A DNA stretch of 64,000 nt from Neptunicella plasticusilytica (GTDB lineage: Bacteria; Pseudomonadota; Gammaproteobacteria; Enterobacterales; Alteromonadaceae): assembly GCF_047922965.1 (NCBI RefSeq), contig NZ_CP150481.1:1798001-1862000 (forward strand), read 5' to 3'. Made by a program: the position numbers and the translations under genes. This document shows positions 15,510-24,844 of this stretch, piece by piece. The notes below the pieces were generated by a model. That model saw nothing but the letters and a program-made list of their open reading frames with translations. It had not been told where the DNA came from and made no database searches. Within the stretch, counting starts at the first letter, position 1, and every line of letters starts with the position of its first letter.

Positions 15510-17048
15510 ATGCAAAACGCCTTGAAGTCCATCTGTATAGTCGGTGGTGGAACCGCGGGCTGGATGGCTGCAACATTACTTTCTTCCGCTTTGCGAGGAA
15601 GTAAAATCCAGATTACGCTGGTTGAATCTGCTGATATTGCCAGTATTGGCGTGGGGGAATCTACCGTTCCGTCAATAATGGACTTTTTACAAGCCAGCCA
15701 AATCAATCTCAAAGAATTTATCCAGGCCACGTCTGCCAGTTTTAAACTGGGTATTCGCTTCGACAATTGGCTAACCCCCGGACAAAGCTATTTTCATCCC
15801 TTTGGTAAAGTGGGCAAGGACATCAATGGTTTTGATTTTTATCAGGTCTGGTTAAAGTCACTCGCGGACGGGCAAGCTGGCCGTTGGCTTGATTATTCCC
15901 CCAGCGCTATTATGGCCGAAAAAGAGCGTTTTATGCTACGTCCGCCAGCGGCCCAACTGCAAGACGGGCAAGCTCAAAACTGGGTGTTATCAAGCTTTGC
16001 TCATGCCCTGCATTTAGATGCGGTTCAACTCGCCCGTTATCTAACCGGGCTTTGTCTTAAACGGGGAGTAAGCCGGATAGAAGCGACGGTAAACAAGGTT
16101 GTTGTTGATGATAAAGCTTTTATTAGGCGCCTGGAACTGGATAACGGCTCGACGATCGACAGTGATTTCTTTATTGACTGCACCGGCTTTAAAGGACTGT
16201 TGATCGAAGAAGCACTAAAAGTAGGTTATCAGGACTGGTCACATTATTTGCCCTGTAATCGCGCTGTTACCCTGCAAACTGAAGCTGTCGATAATCTAGT
16301 CCCCTATACCGTTGCCACCGCGCAGCAAGCGGGCTGGAGCTGGAAAATACCGCTGCAACACCGTATCGGCAATGGCTATGTGTTTGCCAGCCAGTTTTGC
16401 AGTGACGACCAGGCGGTGGATACGTTACTAAACAGTGTTAGCGGTAAACTGTTGAATGAGCCGGGTATTATCCCATTCGTGACCGGCAAGCGAAATAAAA
16501 TATGGCACAACAACTGTTTAGCACTGGGATTGGCTGCCGGATTTTTAGAACCCCTGGAATCGACCGCAATCCACTTGGTCTACAAAACCCTGGTGCATTT
16601 TATCAAGCACTTTCCTGATGTTGATTTTGACGCTGACAATGAGCAACGCTTTAATCAACACATTGATGCTGATTATCAGGAAATTCGCGATTTTATTATT
16701 TTGCATTATTGTACCTCGGGTCGTGACGATAGCGATTTTTGGCGCTGGTGCCAGACGATGCCGGTGCCGGACTCACTGCAGGAAAAAATACGTCTGTTCC
16801 GCAAAAGAGGTCAGCTGGAACATACTGCGGGGCAATTTTTCAGCAGTGATAGCTGGTGCTCGATCCTGGAGGGCATGAATATACGGCCGCAAAAGTATCA
16901 TCCCTTACTCGATGCGTTTGATCGCCAGGATCTGGCCAGTACAATGAGTAACAATGTACAAATGCTCCATGATACCGTGATGAAAATGCCCAACCACCAT
17001 GAATATATTCAGGCACATTGTGCTGCTAATTCAATTCTGAAGATGTGA
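15510..17048 (+). CDS. Flavin-dependent (tryptophan) halogenase family protein, first copy
   Basis: 512 residues. The FAD-binding loop IVGGGTAGWMAA lies at 10-21. The catalytic lysine motif SFKLGIRF has Lys at residue 79, the number of the catalytic lysine in PrnA. The signature WSWKIP and the LEPLESTAIHL segment follow. Family members use FADH2, O2 and chloride or bromide to halogenate aromatic substrates. Homologues beside TBDRs are common in marine bacteria, but their substrates are unproven. The flavin reductase partner is not seen nearby. The ATG has no good ribosome site; AGGAG lies about 30 bases upstream. Confidence 0.9.
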   Translation: MQNALKSICIVGGGTAGWMAATLLSSALRGSKIQITLVESADIASIGVGESTVPSIMDFLQASQINLKEFIQATSASFKLGIRFDNWLTPGQSYFHPFGKVGKDINGFDFYQVWLKSLADGQAGRWLDYSPSAIMAEKERFMLRPPAAQLQDGQAQNWVLSSFAHALHLDAVQLARYLTGLCLKRGVSRIEATVNKVVVDDKAFIRRLELDNGSTIDSDFFIDCTGFKGLLIEEALKVGYQDWSHYLPCNRAVTLQTEAVDNLVPYTVATAQQAGWSWKIPLQHRIGNGYVFASQFCSDDQAVDTLLNSVSGKLLNEPGIIPFVTGKRNKIWHNNCLALGLAAGFLEPLESTAIHLVYKTLVHFIKHFPDVDFDADNEQRFNQHIDADYQEIRDFIILHYCTSGRDDSDFWRWCQTMPVPDSLQEKIRLFRKRGQLEHTAGQFFSSDSWCSILEGMNIRPQKYHPLLDAFDRQDLASTMSNNVQMLHDTVMKMPNHHEYIQAHCAANSILKM

Positions 17049-17058
17049 TAACCGATCG

Positions 17059-18075
17059 ATGACGACGTTTAAAAGCATTGCGGAATTTACCCATATTGAT
17101 GCGGAGCAGTTTTTTACTGATATTGCCCCCCAGCAAAAGCCTGTGGTACTCCGTGGTTTTGCTCGACATTGGCCAGTTGTCGCGGCGGGTAAAAAATCAC
17201 CTGGAGATTTTGTCGCTTACCTTAATCAATTTTATAACGGCAAGAAAACCACTATGGTGGTAGCGCCACCTGCGGCAAAAAAACGTTTTTATTATAACGA
17301 TGATATGACCGGCATTAATTACCTGAACGGCGAAGAGCGGGTCGATTTGTTTTTGGCACGGTTGTTAGAGCTAATCGACAGAGAAATTTACCCGGCTATT
17401 TCCATGCAGAACACCCTTGTTAGCGAGATTTTACCCGGATTGGTGGATGAAAATCGTAGCGAGTTTTTCCCCGAACTGGAGCCACGCTTATGGGTAGGTA
17501 ATGAAGGGATTGTCAGTGCCCATTATGATGGCTCGGATAATCTGGCTTGTGTGGTAGCGGGCCGCAGGCGTTTTGTGCTTTTTCCGCCACAGCAAACCTG
17601 CAACTTGTATCCCGGTTCGCTCAATTTTACCCCGGCCGGTGCGCCCACCAGTTTAGTCGACTTAAACAATCCTGATTTTGAACGTTATCCGCTGTTTAAA
17701 CAGGCGTTAGCCGAGGCTTACAGTGCTGAGCTTAATCCCGGTGATGCGATTTTTATTCCCATGTTGTGGTGGCACCATGTTGAATCCTTGGCAAAGGTGA
17801 ATGCGTTAATGAACTATTGGTGGAACGGCTCATCTGCTCCCAATGCGACCTCGCCAAGCCCCATTGACAGTTTGAATCTGGCATTACTGGCGATGCGGGA
17901 TCTGTCGCCCAAACAACGCGACGCCTGGCGATGCATGTTTGATCACTATTTATTTAAGCAAGGTGTTGATCCAGGCTCTTATATTCCGCAGCATCAACAT
18001 CACCTATTGGGTAAGATGTCGCCCGACTATATCCAATTGATCAAAGATTATTTTATCCAAAAATTACAAAAATAA
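17059..18075 (+). CDS. Cupin-8 / JmjC-like Fe(II)-2-oxoglutarate oxygenase family protein
   Basis: 338 residues. The N-terminal PVVLRGFARHWPVV is typical of cupin-like (cupin_8, FIH-type) proteins. SAHYDGSDN near 155 supplies the HxD metal pair, and WWHHVES near 236 supplies the distal histidine. Members are hydroxylases of proteins or small molecules. In TBDR-halogenase loci this gene is a regular partner of unknown substrate. It is 10 bases after the first halogenase and 17 bases before the second, so the three enzymes are co-transcribed. Confidence 0.88.
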   Translation: MTTFKSIAEFTHIDAEQFFTDIAPQQKPVVLRGFARHWPVVAAGKKSPGDFVAYLNQFYNGKKTTMVVAPPAAKKRFYYNDDMTGINYLNGEERVDLFLARLLELIDREIYPAISMQNTLVSEILPGLVDENRSEFFPELEPRLWVGNEGIVSAHYDGSDNLACVVAGRRRFVLFPPQQTCNLYPGSLNFTPAGAPTSLVDLNNPDFERYPLFKQALAEAYSAELNPGDAIFIPMLWWHHVESLAKVNALMNYWWNGSSAPNATSPSPIDSLNLALLAMRDLSPKQRDAWRCMFDHYLFKQGVDPGSYIPQHQHHLLGKMSPDYIQLIKDYFIQKLQK

Positions 18076-18092
18076 CGGATGTGTAGATAGCA

Positions 18093-19610
18093 ATGGAAAA
18101 CAGTGGCAGTAAACCCCAAAAAGTAATGATTGTCGGTGGCGGAACCGCCGGTTGGATGGCAGCTAACTTGTTGGCAAACCAGTGGCAAGATACCGATATC
18201 ATTCTGGTTGAATCTAAAGACATCGGCATTATCGGGGTGGGCGAGGGCAGTACTCCGCACCTGAAGCTGTTTTTTGATGCAATTGGCGTCGCAGATTCAC
18301 AATGGATGCCGCGTTGTAACGCCACCTACAAAAACGGCATTACCTTTAATAAATGGTCTACCGTCCCGGATTTTGAATCCTATTTTCATCCCTTCGCGGC
18401 CCAAATAGATGACGTATTTACCGTGCCGTTGTTTTTCAAAAACATTCAAGCTCGCAAACAAGGCTATAACGTATACGCCCATCCGGATAAATATTTTTTG
18501 GAAACCTATTTATCCAGAAATAACTTGGGGCCCTTGCCGGATGAATCTTTTCCTTTTGGTATTGCGTATGGCTACCACTTTGATTCTGCGCTGTTAGGTC
18601 AGTTCTTGGCCGAGTATGCGCAAAGCAAAGGAGTTACGAGAATAGAAGGCAAAGTAACCGAGGTGTTAGTCAATCAAGACGGTAACCTGGGCGCGCTAAA
18701 GCTTGCTGATGGCAGTCAGTTGCAGGCTGACTTTTTTATCGATTGTTCGGGGTTTGATTCGTTGCTGATGCAACAAACATTAAAGGTCGGTTATCAGAGT
18801 TTTAAGGATAATTTATTTAACGATGCGGCCGTGGTGATGCCCAGTGAAATATCCAGGGAGCTGCCGGTAGAAACTAAATCCACCGCACTGACGAATGGCT
18901 GGGCATGGCAAATTCCGCTCAGAAACCGTTTTGGCAATGGCTATGTATATAGCAGTGATTACATTGACGCCAATCAGGCAGAAACGGAACTGAGACAGCA
19001 TTTAGGATTATTGGACAATCAGCTCGAAGCTCGACATTTGACGATGAAAGTAGGGCGAGTTGACAAGCATTGGCACAAAAACTGTCTTGCTGTGGGGTTA
19101 TCGCAAGGCTTTATTGAACCCCTTGAAGCCACGGCGATTGCGCTGTCATTCAATACTGTTGCGCAGTTTATTCAATACTTCCAGCAAGGCCAATTTAGCA
19201 ACCAGTATGAAGCGGCATTTAATCAGGATATTAATGCCAGATTTGACGGCATCAGGGACTATATAGTTTGCCACTACAAAGCTAACCAACGCGCCGATAG
19301 CCAATATTGGCGGGATAATGCGGCTAACAAACACATTTCCGATACCTTAAGCCAAATTTTAACCCTTTGGCAGCATAGCCAGGATTTTGCCGCCGATATG
19401 GTCAAACATAAATTAATGGGCAGCTATCAACCCAAATCATGGGCCTGTATGTTGGCCGGATACGGAGTATTTCCGAAAATAAATAAAGATCAATCAATTG
19501 ATTATTTTGCTCACCATCATGAAATAGACACTCTGAATGATTTTATCCGACGCTGCGGATTAAATTTTAAACAGCATAATGAACTGTTAACGCAAATGGA
19601 GCAGTCTTAG
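18093..19610 (+). CDS. Flavin-dependent (tryptophan) halogenase family protein, second copy
   Basis: 505 residues, a diverged paralogue of the gene 1 kb upstream. The FAD loop IVGGGTAGWMAA is at 13-24, the catalytic-type lysine in TYKNGITF is at about residue 80, the signature reads WAWQIP, and FIEPLEATAIAL is present. All the recognised catalytic positions are retained, so it is probably active. Divergence between the copies suggests different substrates or positions. It is the last gene of the TBDR operon. Confidence 0.9.
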   Translation: MENSGSKPQKVMIVGGGTAGWMAANLLANQWQDTDIILVESKDIGIIGVGEGSTPHLKLFFDAIGVADSQWMPRCNATYKNGITFNKWSTVPDFESYFHPFAAQIDDVFTVPLFFKNIQARKQGYNVYAHPDKYFLETYLSRNNLGPLPDESFPFGIAYGYHFDSALLGQFLAEYAQSKGVTRIEGKVTEVLVNQDGNLGALKLADGSQLQADFFIDCSGFDSLLMQQTLKVGYQSFKDNLFNDAAVVMPSEISRELPVETKSTALTNGWAWQIPLRNRFGNGYVYSSDYIDANQAETELRQHLGLLDNQLEARHLTMKVGRVDKHWHKNCLAVGLSQGFIEPLEATAIALSFNTVAQFIQYFQQGQFSNQYEAAFNQDINARFDGIRDYIVCHYKANQRADSQYWRDNAANKHISDTLSQILTLWQHSQDFAADMVKHKLMGSYQPKSWACMLAGYGVFPKINKDQSIDYFAHHHEIDTLNDFIRRCGLNFKQHNELLTQMEQS

Positions 19611-19685
19611 AATCTGGCGGTGATATCGGCAGCATAATTACCTTATATGGGATTATAAAAACTTGCGCTGCATTGTTCCAGGCCG

Positions 19686-19713
19686 TTGTGTCGGGTCATG
19701 TTTTGTCTACAAT
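19686..19713 (+). promoter_or_regulatory. Possible promoter of the acetyl-CoA hydrolase-family gene
   Basis: A good -10 TACAAT (19708-19713) lies 16 bases after a poor -35 TTGTGT. It sits 33 bases before the ATG at 19746, in the 135-base gap after the halogenase gene. Supported by motif and position only. Confidence 0.35.
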
Positions 19714-19745
19714 CAAGTCAAAAGCACCTCAGATGAGGCGTTTAT

Positions 19746-21926
19746 ATGGCCAAAATGACCATCCAGTTGAGGAATTGCATGACGCCAGTAACCAAAACAT
19801 ACGCGGATTCAGTCAGTTTGCTTAAAGACAAGCTGGGTGATCGCTGGATCATAGGGACACCTTTGGGCATTGGTAAACCTAATCCCTTGCTTAATTACCT
19901 GTATAAACATGCCAAAGCCAATAAACCATTGCATATGGAAATATTCACTGCGTTGTCATTGGAAGTGCCGAAAGGTAATTCCTTATTGGAACGCCGGTTT
20001 CTGCAACATTTCAATCAACGATTTTTTGGTCAATATCCGGAGTTGGCCTATATCGATGATGTAAAACAGGATTGTGTGCCTGACAACATCATAGTGCGTG
20101 AGTTCTATATGCAGTCAGGCAAGCTGCTGCATTCAAAAACGGCGCAGCGCAATAGCGTCTGCAGCAACTACACACATGTGGCGCGAGATATGGTTGACCG
20201 GGATGTGAATGTCATTTTGCAAATGGTGGCTGTAAAACGAAGCGCGAAGGGCAACCTATATTGTTTGAGCTGTAATCCCGATCTGACATTGGATATCTTG
20301 AAAATGGCCAAGCGTAGAGGCAAACCACGACCAGTGGTAATTGGCCTGGTTAACCCACATCTGCCTTTTATGGGTGGACAGGCAGCCGTCGAGGCTGATT
20401 TTTTTGATTTGCTCCATGATCACGCCAGTGATTATTTTGAGCCCTTTGCCACGCCGGCTCAGCCTATTAATCCCACGGATTACAGCATCGGGCTGTTAGC
20501 CAGCACACTGATAAAAGATGGCGGCACCTTACAGATTGGTATTGGTTCTCTGGCCGATGCCATGGTGTATTGCACTCGGTTAAGGCAGCAGCACAACAGC
20601 GTCTACCAAGATTTATTGGCTGAAACTAATATATCGAATAAATTTAAAAGCTTGATTGATAAAACGGGCGAAACCGGCAAGTTTAAGCAAGGCTTGTATG
20701 GGGCCAGCGAAATGTTTGTAGAGGGTTTTGTACATTTATACGAAGCAGGAATACTGCACCGTAAGGTCTATCCCGATGCCCAGATACAAGGGTTATTAAA
20801 CGAGCAAAAAATTACTGAAAAGATTGAACCAGGCTGGATTAAAAAACTGCTTGAATGGCAGGTTATCGATGACACCATTAGCGCCACAACGTTTTTAAGG
20901 CTCAAGCATTTGGGGATCTTTAAAGCAGACCTGACCTTTAATAAAGGCTGCATGTCCGATAGCGCCGGGCGGGTGTTTTCAACGGACCTCAATGAGCCCG
21001 ACAATCTGGAGGCGATTGAACAACATTGTTTGGGCGACAGGTTGAATCATGGCGTGGTGTTACATGCAGCATTTTATATGGGTTCAAAGCGATTTTATCA
21101 GTGGTTACATGCCTTGCACGATAATAAAAAATCGTTATTTCAAATGACACCGGTGAGCCAAGTCAATGAGCTGTATGGTGGTGAAACCCTGGATCGGCTG
21201 CAACGAATCAATGCCAGATTTATCAATACCTGTATGAAGGTCGATGTGCTGGGCGCAGCGGCGTCTGATAGTCTGGAAGATCATCAGGTGGTCAGCGGGG
21301 TGGGAGGACAGTACAATTTTGTGGCCATGGCGCATGCTTTGGATGATAGCCGATCCATATTAATGCTACGCAGTGTGCATACCAGAAAAAGCAGGGTTGA
21401 ATCCAATGTGGTCTGGAAGTATGGCTATTGCACTATACCCAGGCATCTTCGAGATATCGTGATTACTGAATATGGTATGGCCGATCTTAGGGGACAATCT
21501 GACGAAATCTGTATTCGGCGAATGATTTGTATTGCCGACAGTCGTTTTCAGGATAACCTGCGGGTACAGGCAGTGAGTCATCAAAAATTATCACCCGATT
21601 GGCAAGTGCCCGCCGAGTTCAGAAACAACACCCCGCAAATGATTGAACAACAATTTAAATCAGCCCAACTGCGGGATTATTTTCCCCAGTATCCCTTTGG
21701 TGAAGATTTTACTGCACAGGAGAATGTTATTATTTCTGCCTTGCAATGGTTGAAGTTGAATACCGGCAATATATTCGCCATGTTAGCGACTTTAGCTAGC
21801 GCGCAATTGGTTAAACCAGGAGAAGCAGAAATACCTTATTTGAAAATAATGAAGCTTGAACATGTCAGCACATTCAAGGAAAAACTCTACGCCAAGCTTT
21901 TTATTTATGCATTGAGGCAGCAATAA
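19746..21926 (+). CDS. Acetyl-CoA hydrolase / CoA-transferase family protein
   Basis: 726 residues, longer than the usual 500-residue acetyl-CoA hydrolases. Family features are GIGSLADAMVYCT (near 257), the glycine-rich VVSGVGGQYNFVAMAH and the ITEYGMADLRGQ segment near the C-terminus, all as in ACH1/butyryl-CoA transferases. Members hydrolyse acyl-CoA or move CoA between acids in the cytosol. The extra C-terminal 80 residues (PEFRNNTPQMIEQQF...) are common to long marine versions. Two starts are possible: ATG 19746 or ATG 19779, which has GAGG seven bases before it. Substrate is not determinable. Confidence 0.85.
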   Translation: MAKMTIQLRNCMTPVTKTYADSVSLLKDKLGDRWIIGTPLGIGKPNPLLNYLYKHAKANKPLHMEIFTALSLEVPKGNSLLERRFLQHFNQRFFGQYPELAYIDDVKQDCVPDNIIVREFYMQSGKLLHSKTAQRNSVCSNYTHVARDMVDRDVNVILQMVAVKRSAKGNLYCLSCNPDLTLDILKMAKRRGKPRPVVIGLVNPHLPFMGGQAAVEADFFDLLHDHASDYFEPFATPAQPINPTDYSIGLLASTLIKDGGTLQIGIGSLADAMVYCTRLRQQHNSVYQDLLAETNISNKFKSLIDKTGETGKFKQGLYGASEMFVEGFVHLYEAGILHRKVYPDAQIQGLLNEQKITEKIEPGWIKKLLEWQVIDDTISATTFLRLKHLGIFKADLTFNKGCMSDSAGRVFSTDLNEPDNLEAIEQHCLGDRLNHGVVLHAAFYMGSKRFYQWLHALHDNKKSLFQMTPVSQVNELYGGETLDRLQRINARFINTCMKVDVLGAAASDSLEDHQVVSGVGGQYNFVAMAHALDDSRSILMLRSVHTRKSRVESNVVWKYGYCTIPRHLRDIVITEYGMADLRGQSDEICIRRMICIADSRFQDNLRVQAVSHQKLSPDWQVPAEFRNNTPQMIEQQFKSAQLRDYFPQYPFGEDFTAQENVIISALQWLKLNTGNIFAMLATLASAQLVKPGEAEIPYLKIMKLEHVSTFKEKLYAKLFIYALRQQ

Positions 21927-21952
21927 ACAGTCGCCAGGGGCATTTAAAGTAG

Positions 21953-23584
21953 CTAAGCCTCATCGTTTATTGCCAGCGCGACGGCTTCGGCAACGCGTAT
22001 GCCGTCAATGCCCGCTGACCAGATCCCGCCAGCGTAACCAGCGCCTTCTCCGGCAGGGTATAGGCCTTCAATGTTGATACTTTGGTAGTCATTATCGCGT
22101 TTGATGCAAATTGGTGAAGAGGTACGGGTTTCGACACCGGTTAGCAAACCGTCGGCTTTGGCAAATCCCTTAATCTGGTGTTCAAAAGCCGGAATGGCTT
22201 CGCGAATAGCCTGGGTAACATAATCAGGCACTACCTGGGCTAAATCCGTTAGAGTGATGCCGGGGGTGTAGGAAGGAGTGACTTCACCCAGTTCACTACT
22301 GGCTTTACCTGCTAAAAAGTCACCAATCAGTTGGGCTGGTGCGTGGTAATTTTCACCACCTGCTTTAAATGCCAGTTCTTCCAAACTGCGCTGTAATTGA
22401 ATTCCGGCCAATGGATGGTCCGGATAATCCTGTTCAGGGGTAATACCCACCACAATGGCACTATTGGCATTGCGTTCATGCCGGGAATACTGACTCATGC
22501 CATTGGTTACCACTCGACCCGGCTCAGAAGCCGCCGCCACCACAGTGCCGCCAGGACACATACAAAAACTGTACACCGTTCTGCCGTTTTTGCAGTGATG
22601 CACCAGTTTGTAATCGGCTGCACCCAAAATAGGGTTGCCAGCATTGTCGCCAAACCGGCATTTGTCGATCATGCTTTGCTCATGTTCAATCCGAAAGCCG
22701 ATCGAAAATGGCTTGGCTTCGATATAAACACCTTGTTGATAGAGTGATTCAAAGGTGTCGCGGGCGCTATGACCAATGGCAAGAATGACCTGTTGGCAGC
22801 TTAGATAGTCGCCACCGGAGAAATGCAGTCCCTGGATCTTTTGCTTGCCGTTATCGGTGTTTTGTAAATCCAGTTTTTCGACCCGGGTACTAAAGCGGAT
22901 TTCACCGCCCAAGTCGATAATCTGCTGGCGCATTTTTTCCACCATATTAACCAGTTTAAAGGTACCAATATGGGGTTTGCTGACATACATAATTTCTTCG
23001 GGCGCGCCTGCAGCAACAAACTCGTGCAGCACTTTACGGCCATAATGTTTACGATCCTTAACCTGGCTATACAGCTTGCCATCAGAAAAGGTGCCGGCAC
23101 CACCTTCGCCAAACTGCACATTAGATTCGGGATTAAGTGGTTTTTTACGCCAGAAACCAAAGGTATCTTTAGTCCGTTCGCGCACCGCTTTCCCGCGTTC
23201 CAGCACTATAGGTTTAAACCCCATTTGGGCCAAAATAAGCGCGGCAAATAAACCGCAAGGGCCAAGCCCCACAACTACAGGTCTGTATTCGAGTTCAGCC
23301 GGTGCCTGGGCGACAAACTTGTACTGCATATCCGGCGTGATCCGTACATGGGGATCGTGAGCAAACTGCTGCAATAACTCGGCTTGCCCGGCAACCTCAA
23401 CGTCGAGGGTATAAATAAGTTGAATATCTCTGTTGTTGCGTGCGTCGTAACCGCGCTTGAACAAATTGAATGATAACAGCTGACTTTTAGTGATGTTGAG
23501 CTTGGCTAAAATCGCCAGTTCAAGTGCCTGTTCATCATGATCAAGGGGTAATTTAATCTCCGTTAAACGCAACATAATCTTCAT
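21953..23584 (-). CDS. NAD(P)/FAD-dependent oxidoreductase, COG2509 type
   Basis: 543 residues. An N-terminal ferredoxin-like domain of about 90 residues (MLRLTEIKLPLDHDEQAL) precedes an FAD-binding Rossmann motif (VVGLGPCGLFAALILAQMG). The C-terminal GEGAGYAGGIWSAGIDGIRVAEA closes the flavin site. This widely conserved family of uncharacterised flavoproteins has no proven reaction. The start could be the ATG at 23584 or, three codons in, at 23575 (MLRLTEI), which is the usual family start. It is transcribed toward the acetyl-CoA hydrolase-family gene. Confidence 0.9.
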   Translation of the reverse strand: MKIMLRLTEIKLPLDHDEQALELAILAKLNITKSQLLSFNLFKRGYDARNNRDIQLIYTLDVEVAGQAELLQQFAHDPHVRITPDMQYKFVAQAPAELEYRPVVVGLGPCGLFAALILAQMGFKPIVLERGKAVRERTKDTFGFWRKKPLNPESNVQFGEGGAGTFSDGKLYSQVKDRKHYGRKVLHEFVAAGAPEEIMYVSKPHIGTFKLVNMVEKMRQQIIDLGGEIRFSTRVEKLDLQNTDNGKQKIQGLHFSGGDYLSCQQVILAIGHSARDTFESLYQQGVYIEAKPFSIGFRIEHEQSMIDKCRFGDNAGNPILGAADYKLVHHCKNGRTVYSFCMCPGGTVVAAASEPGRVVTNGMSQYSRHERNANSAIVVGITPEQDYPDHPLAGIQLQRSLEELAFKAGGENYHAPAQLIGDFLAGKASSELGEVTPSYTPGITLTDLAQVVPDYVTQAIREAIPAFEHQIKGFAKADGLLTGVETRTSSPICIKRDNDYQSINIEGLYPAGEGAGYAGGIWSAGIDGIRVAEAVALAINDEA

Positions 23585-23756
23585 ACTCTTTAAAACGCCG
23601 GACGGCCTTTCCGTCAGGGCGCGATATTTTAAATCAGCCAGTCCTGTATAGATAGCCCCTGTTTGGACAGGTTAACAGACTTGTACAAAAACTTGAGTTT
23701 TAACCGCGCTACTTTACACTTGCCGCCATGTTGAATGACGAAGTAGTTAGTGCGAA

Positions 23757-24080
23757 ATGACCTTTGTAGTGACCGACAATTGCATCAAGTGTAAATACAC
23801 CGATTGTGTTGCCGTGTGCCCGGTAGATGCTTTTTTTGAGGGGCCAAACTTTTTGGTGATCGATCCGGACATTTGCATCGATTGTGCATTGTGTGTACCG
23901 GAATGTCCGGCTGAGGCCATTTTTCAAGACAGCGAACTGCCAGCCGGGCAGGAGGGGTATTTAGATGTTAATGCCAAGCTGTGCCAGCAATGGCCGAATA
24001 TTAACGAACTCAAAGCCCCGCCAGAAGATGCTGATGAATGGAACGGCGTGCCGGATAAATTACCCTTGCTCGAACGCTAG
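23757..24080 (+). CDS. fdxA: 7Fe-8S type ferredoxin
   Basis: A 107-residue electron carrier with two clusters. CIKCKYTDCVAVCP and CIDCALCVPECP give the spacing of a [3Fe-4S]/[4Fe-4S] ferredoxin, in which the first motif has the longer Cys spacing. The C-terminal extension with a conserved WPNI is typical of the FdxA subfamily. It overlaps the convergent rlmE gene by four bases at their stop codons. Confidence 0.96.
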   Translation: MTFVVTDNCIKCKYTDCVAVCPVDAFFEGPNFLVIDPDICIDCALCVPECPAEAIFQDSELPAGQEGYLDVNAKLCQQWPNINELKAPPEDADEWNGVPDKLPLLER

Positions 24081-24697
24081 CCTTTAAAACCTTTGCCAAC
24101 AATATATACCTCGCGGGAACGCGGGCGAGACGCTGCAGGTTTGCGCACCAGCACTTTATCAAACGAGCTGCGAACCTCTTTGGCATATTCTTCATAGCCT
24201 ACGCCCTGAAACACTTTTGCACAAAAGCTGCCGCCGGGTTTCAACACGTTGCGCGCCATATCCAGTGCTAATTCAACAAGATACATCGAGGTATATTGGT
24301 CGGTTGTGTTAACGCCGCTAAGATTTGGCGCCATATCCGAAATCACCACATCGACCTTATTATTACCCAGCACCTGTAAAATCCGGTCATACACCGCCTC
24401 GTCGGTAAAATCACCCTGAATAAAGGTAACACCAATGATGGAATCCATCGGCAGAATATCCGATGCGATAACCTGACCCGAATCACCGACTATCGGCGCC
24501 ACAACTTGTGACCAGCCACCCGGTGCCGAACCCAAGTCCATGACAATATTACCGGAGCGAAACAACTTGTCCTTTTCGTTGATTTCAATCAGTTTATAGC
24601 TGGCACGGGAACGAAAACCGTCGACTTGCGCCTTTTTTACATAAGGGTCGTTAACGTGTTCATCGAGCCATTTTTTACTGGTTTTTGATCGGGCCAT
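24077..24697 (-). CDS. rlmE: 23S rRNA (uridine2552-2'-O)-methyltransferase
   Basis: 206 residues, the normal size of FtsJ/RrmJ. It methylates U2552 in the A loop of 23S rRNA using S-adenosylmethionine. Visible are the N-terminal RNA-binding SRASYKLIEINEKDKL (catalytic Lys) and the SAM motif VMDLGSAPGGWSQV. The catalytic Asp is in VISDMAPNLSG, and Lys and Glu are in FCAKVFQG and SREVYIV. In many gammaproteobacteria it precedes ftsH; here the downstream neighbour is fdxA in convergent orientation. Confidence 0.97.
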   Translation of the reverse strand: MARSKTSKKWLDEHVNDPYVKKAQVDGFRSRASYKLIEINEKDKLFRSGNIVMDLGSAPGGWSQVVAPIVGDSGQVIASDILPMDSIIGVTFIQGDFTDEAVYDRILQVLGNNKVDVVISDMAPNLSGVNTTDQYTSMYLVELALDMARNVLKPGGSFCAKVFQGVGYEEYAKEVRSSFDKVLVRKPAASRPRSREVYIVGKGFKG

Positions 24698-24844
24698 AAA
24701 GCGAGTTTACTTTTAGTAGTGCTAAAACGGCGCTAATTGTAAGCTTGCAGACCGGATTTGCAAATTTCTTGGACCTTTTGGCCTGACTTGCAAGAGTCAA
24801 AACGATACAATGCGCTGCATCGAAAGCCTTAAAGGCAATGTAGT

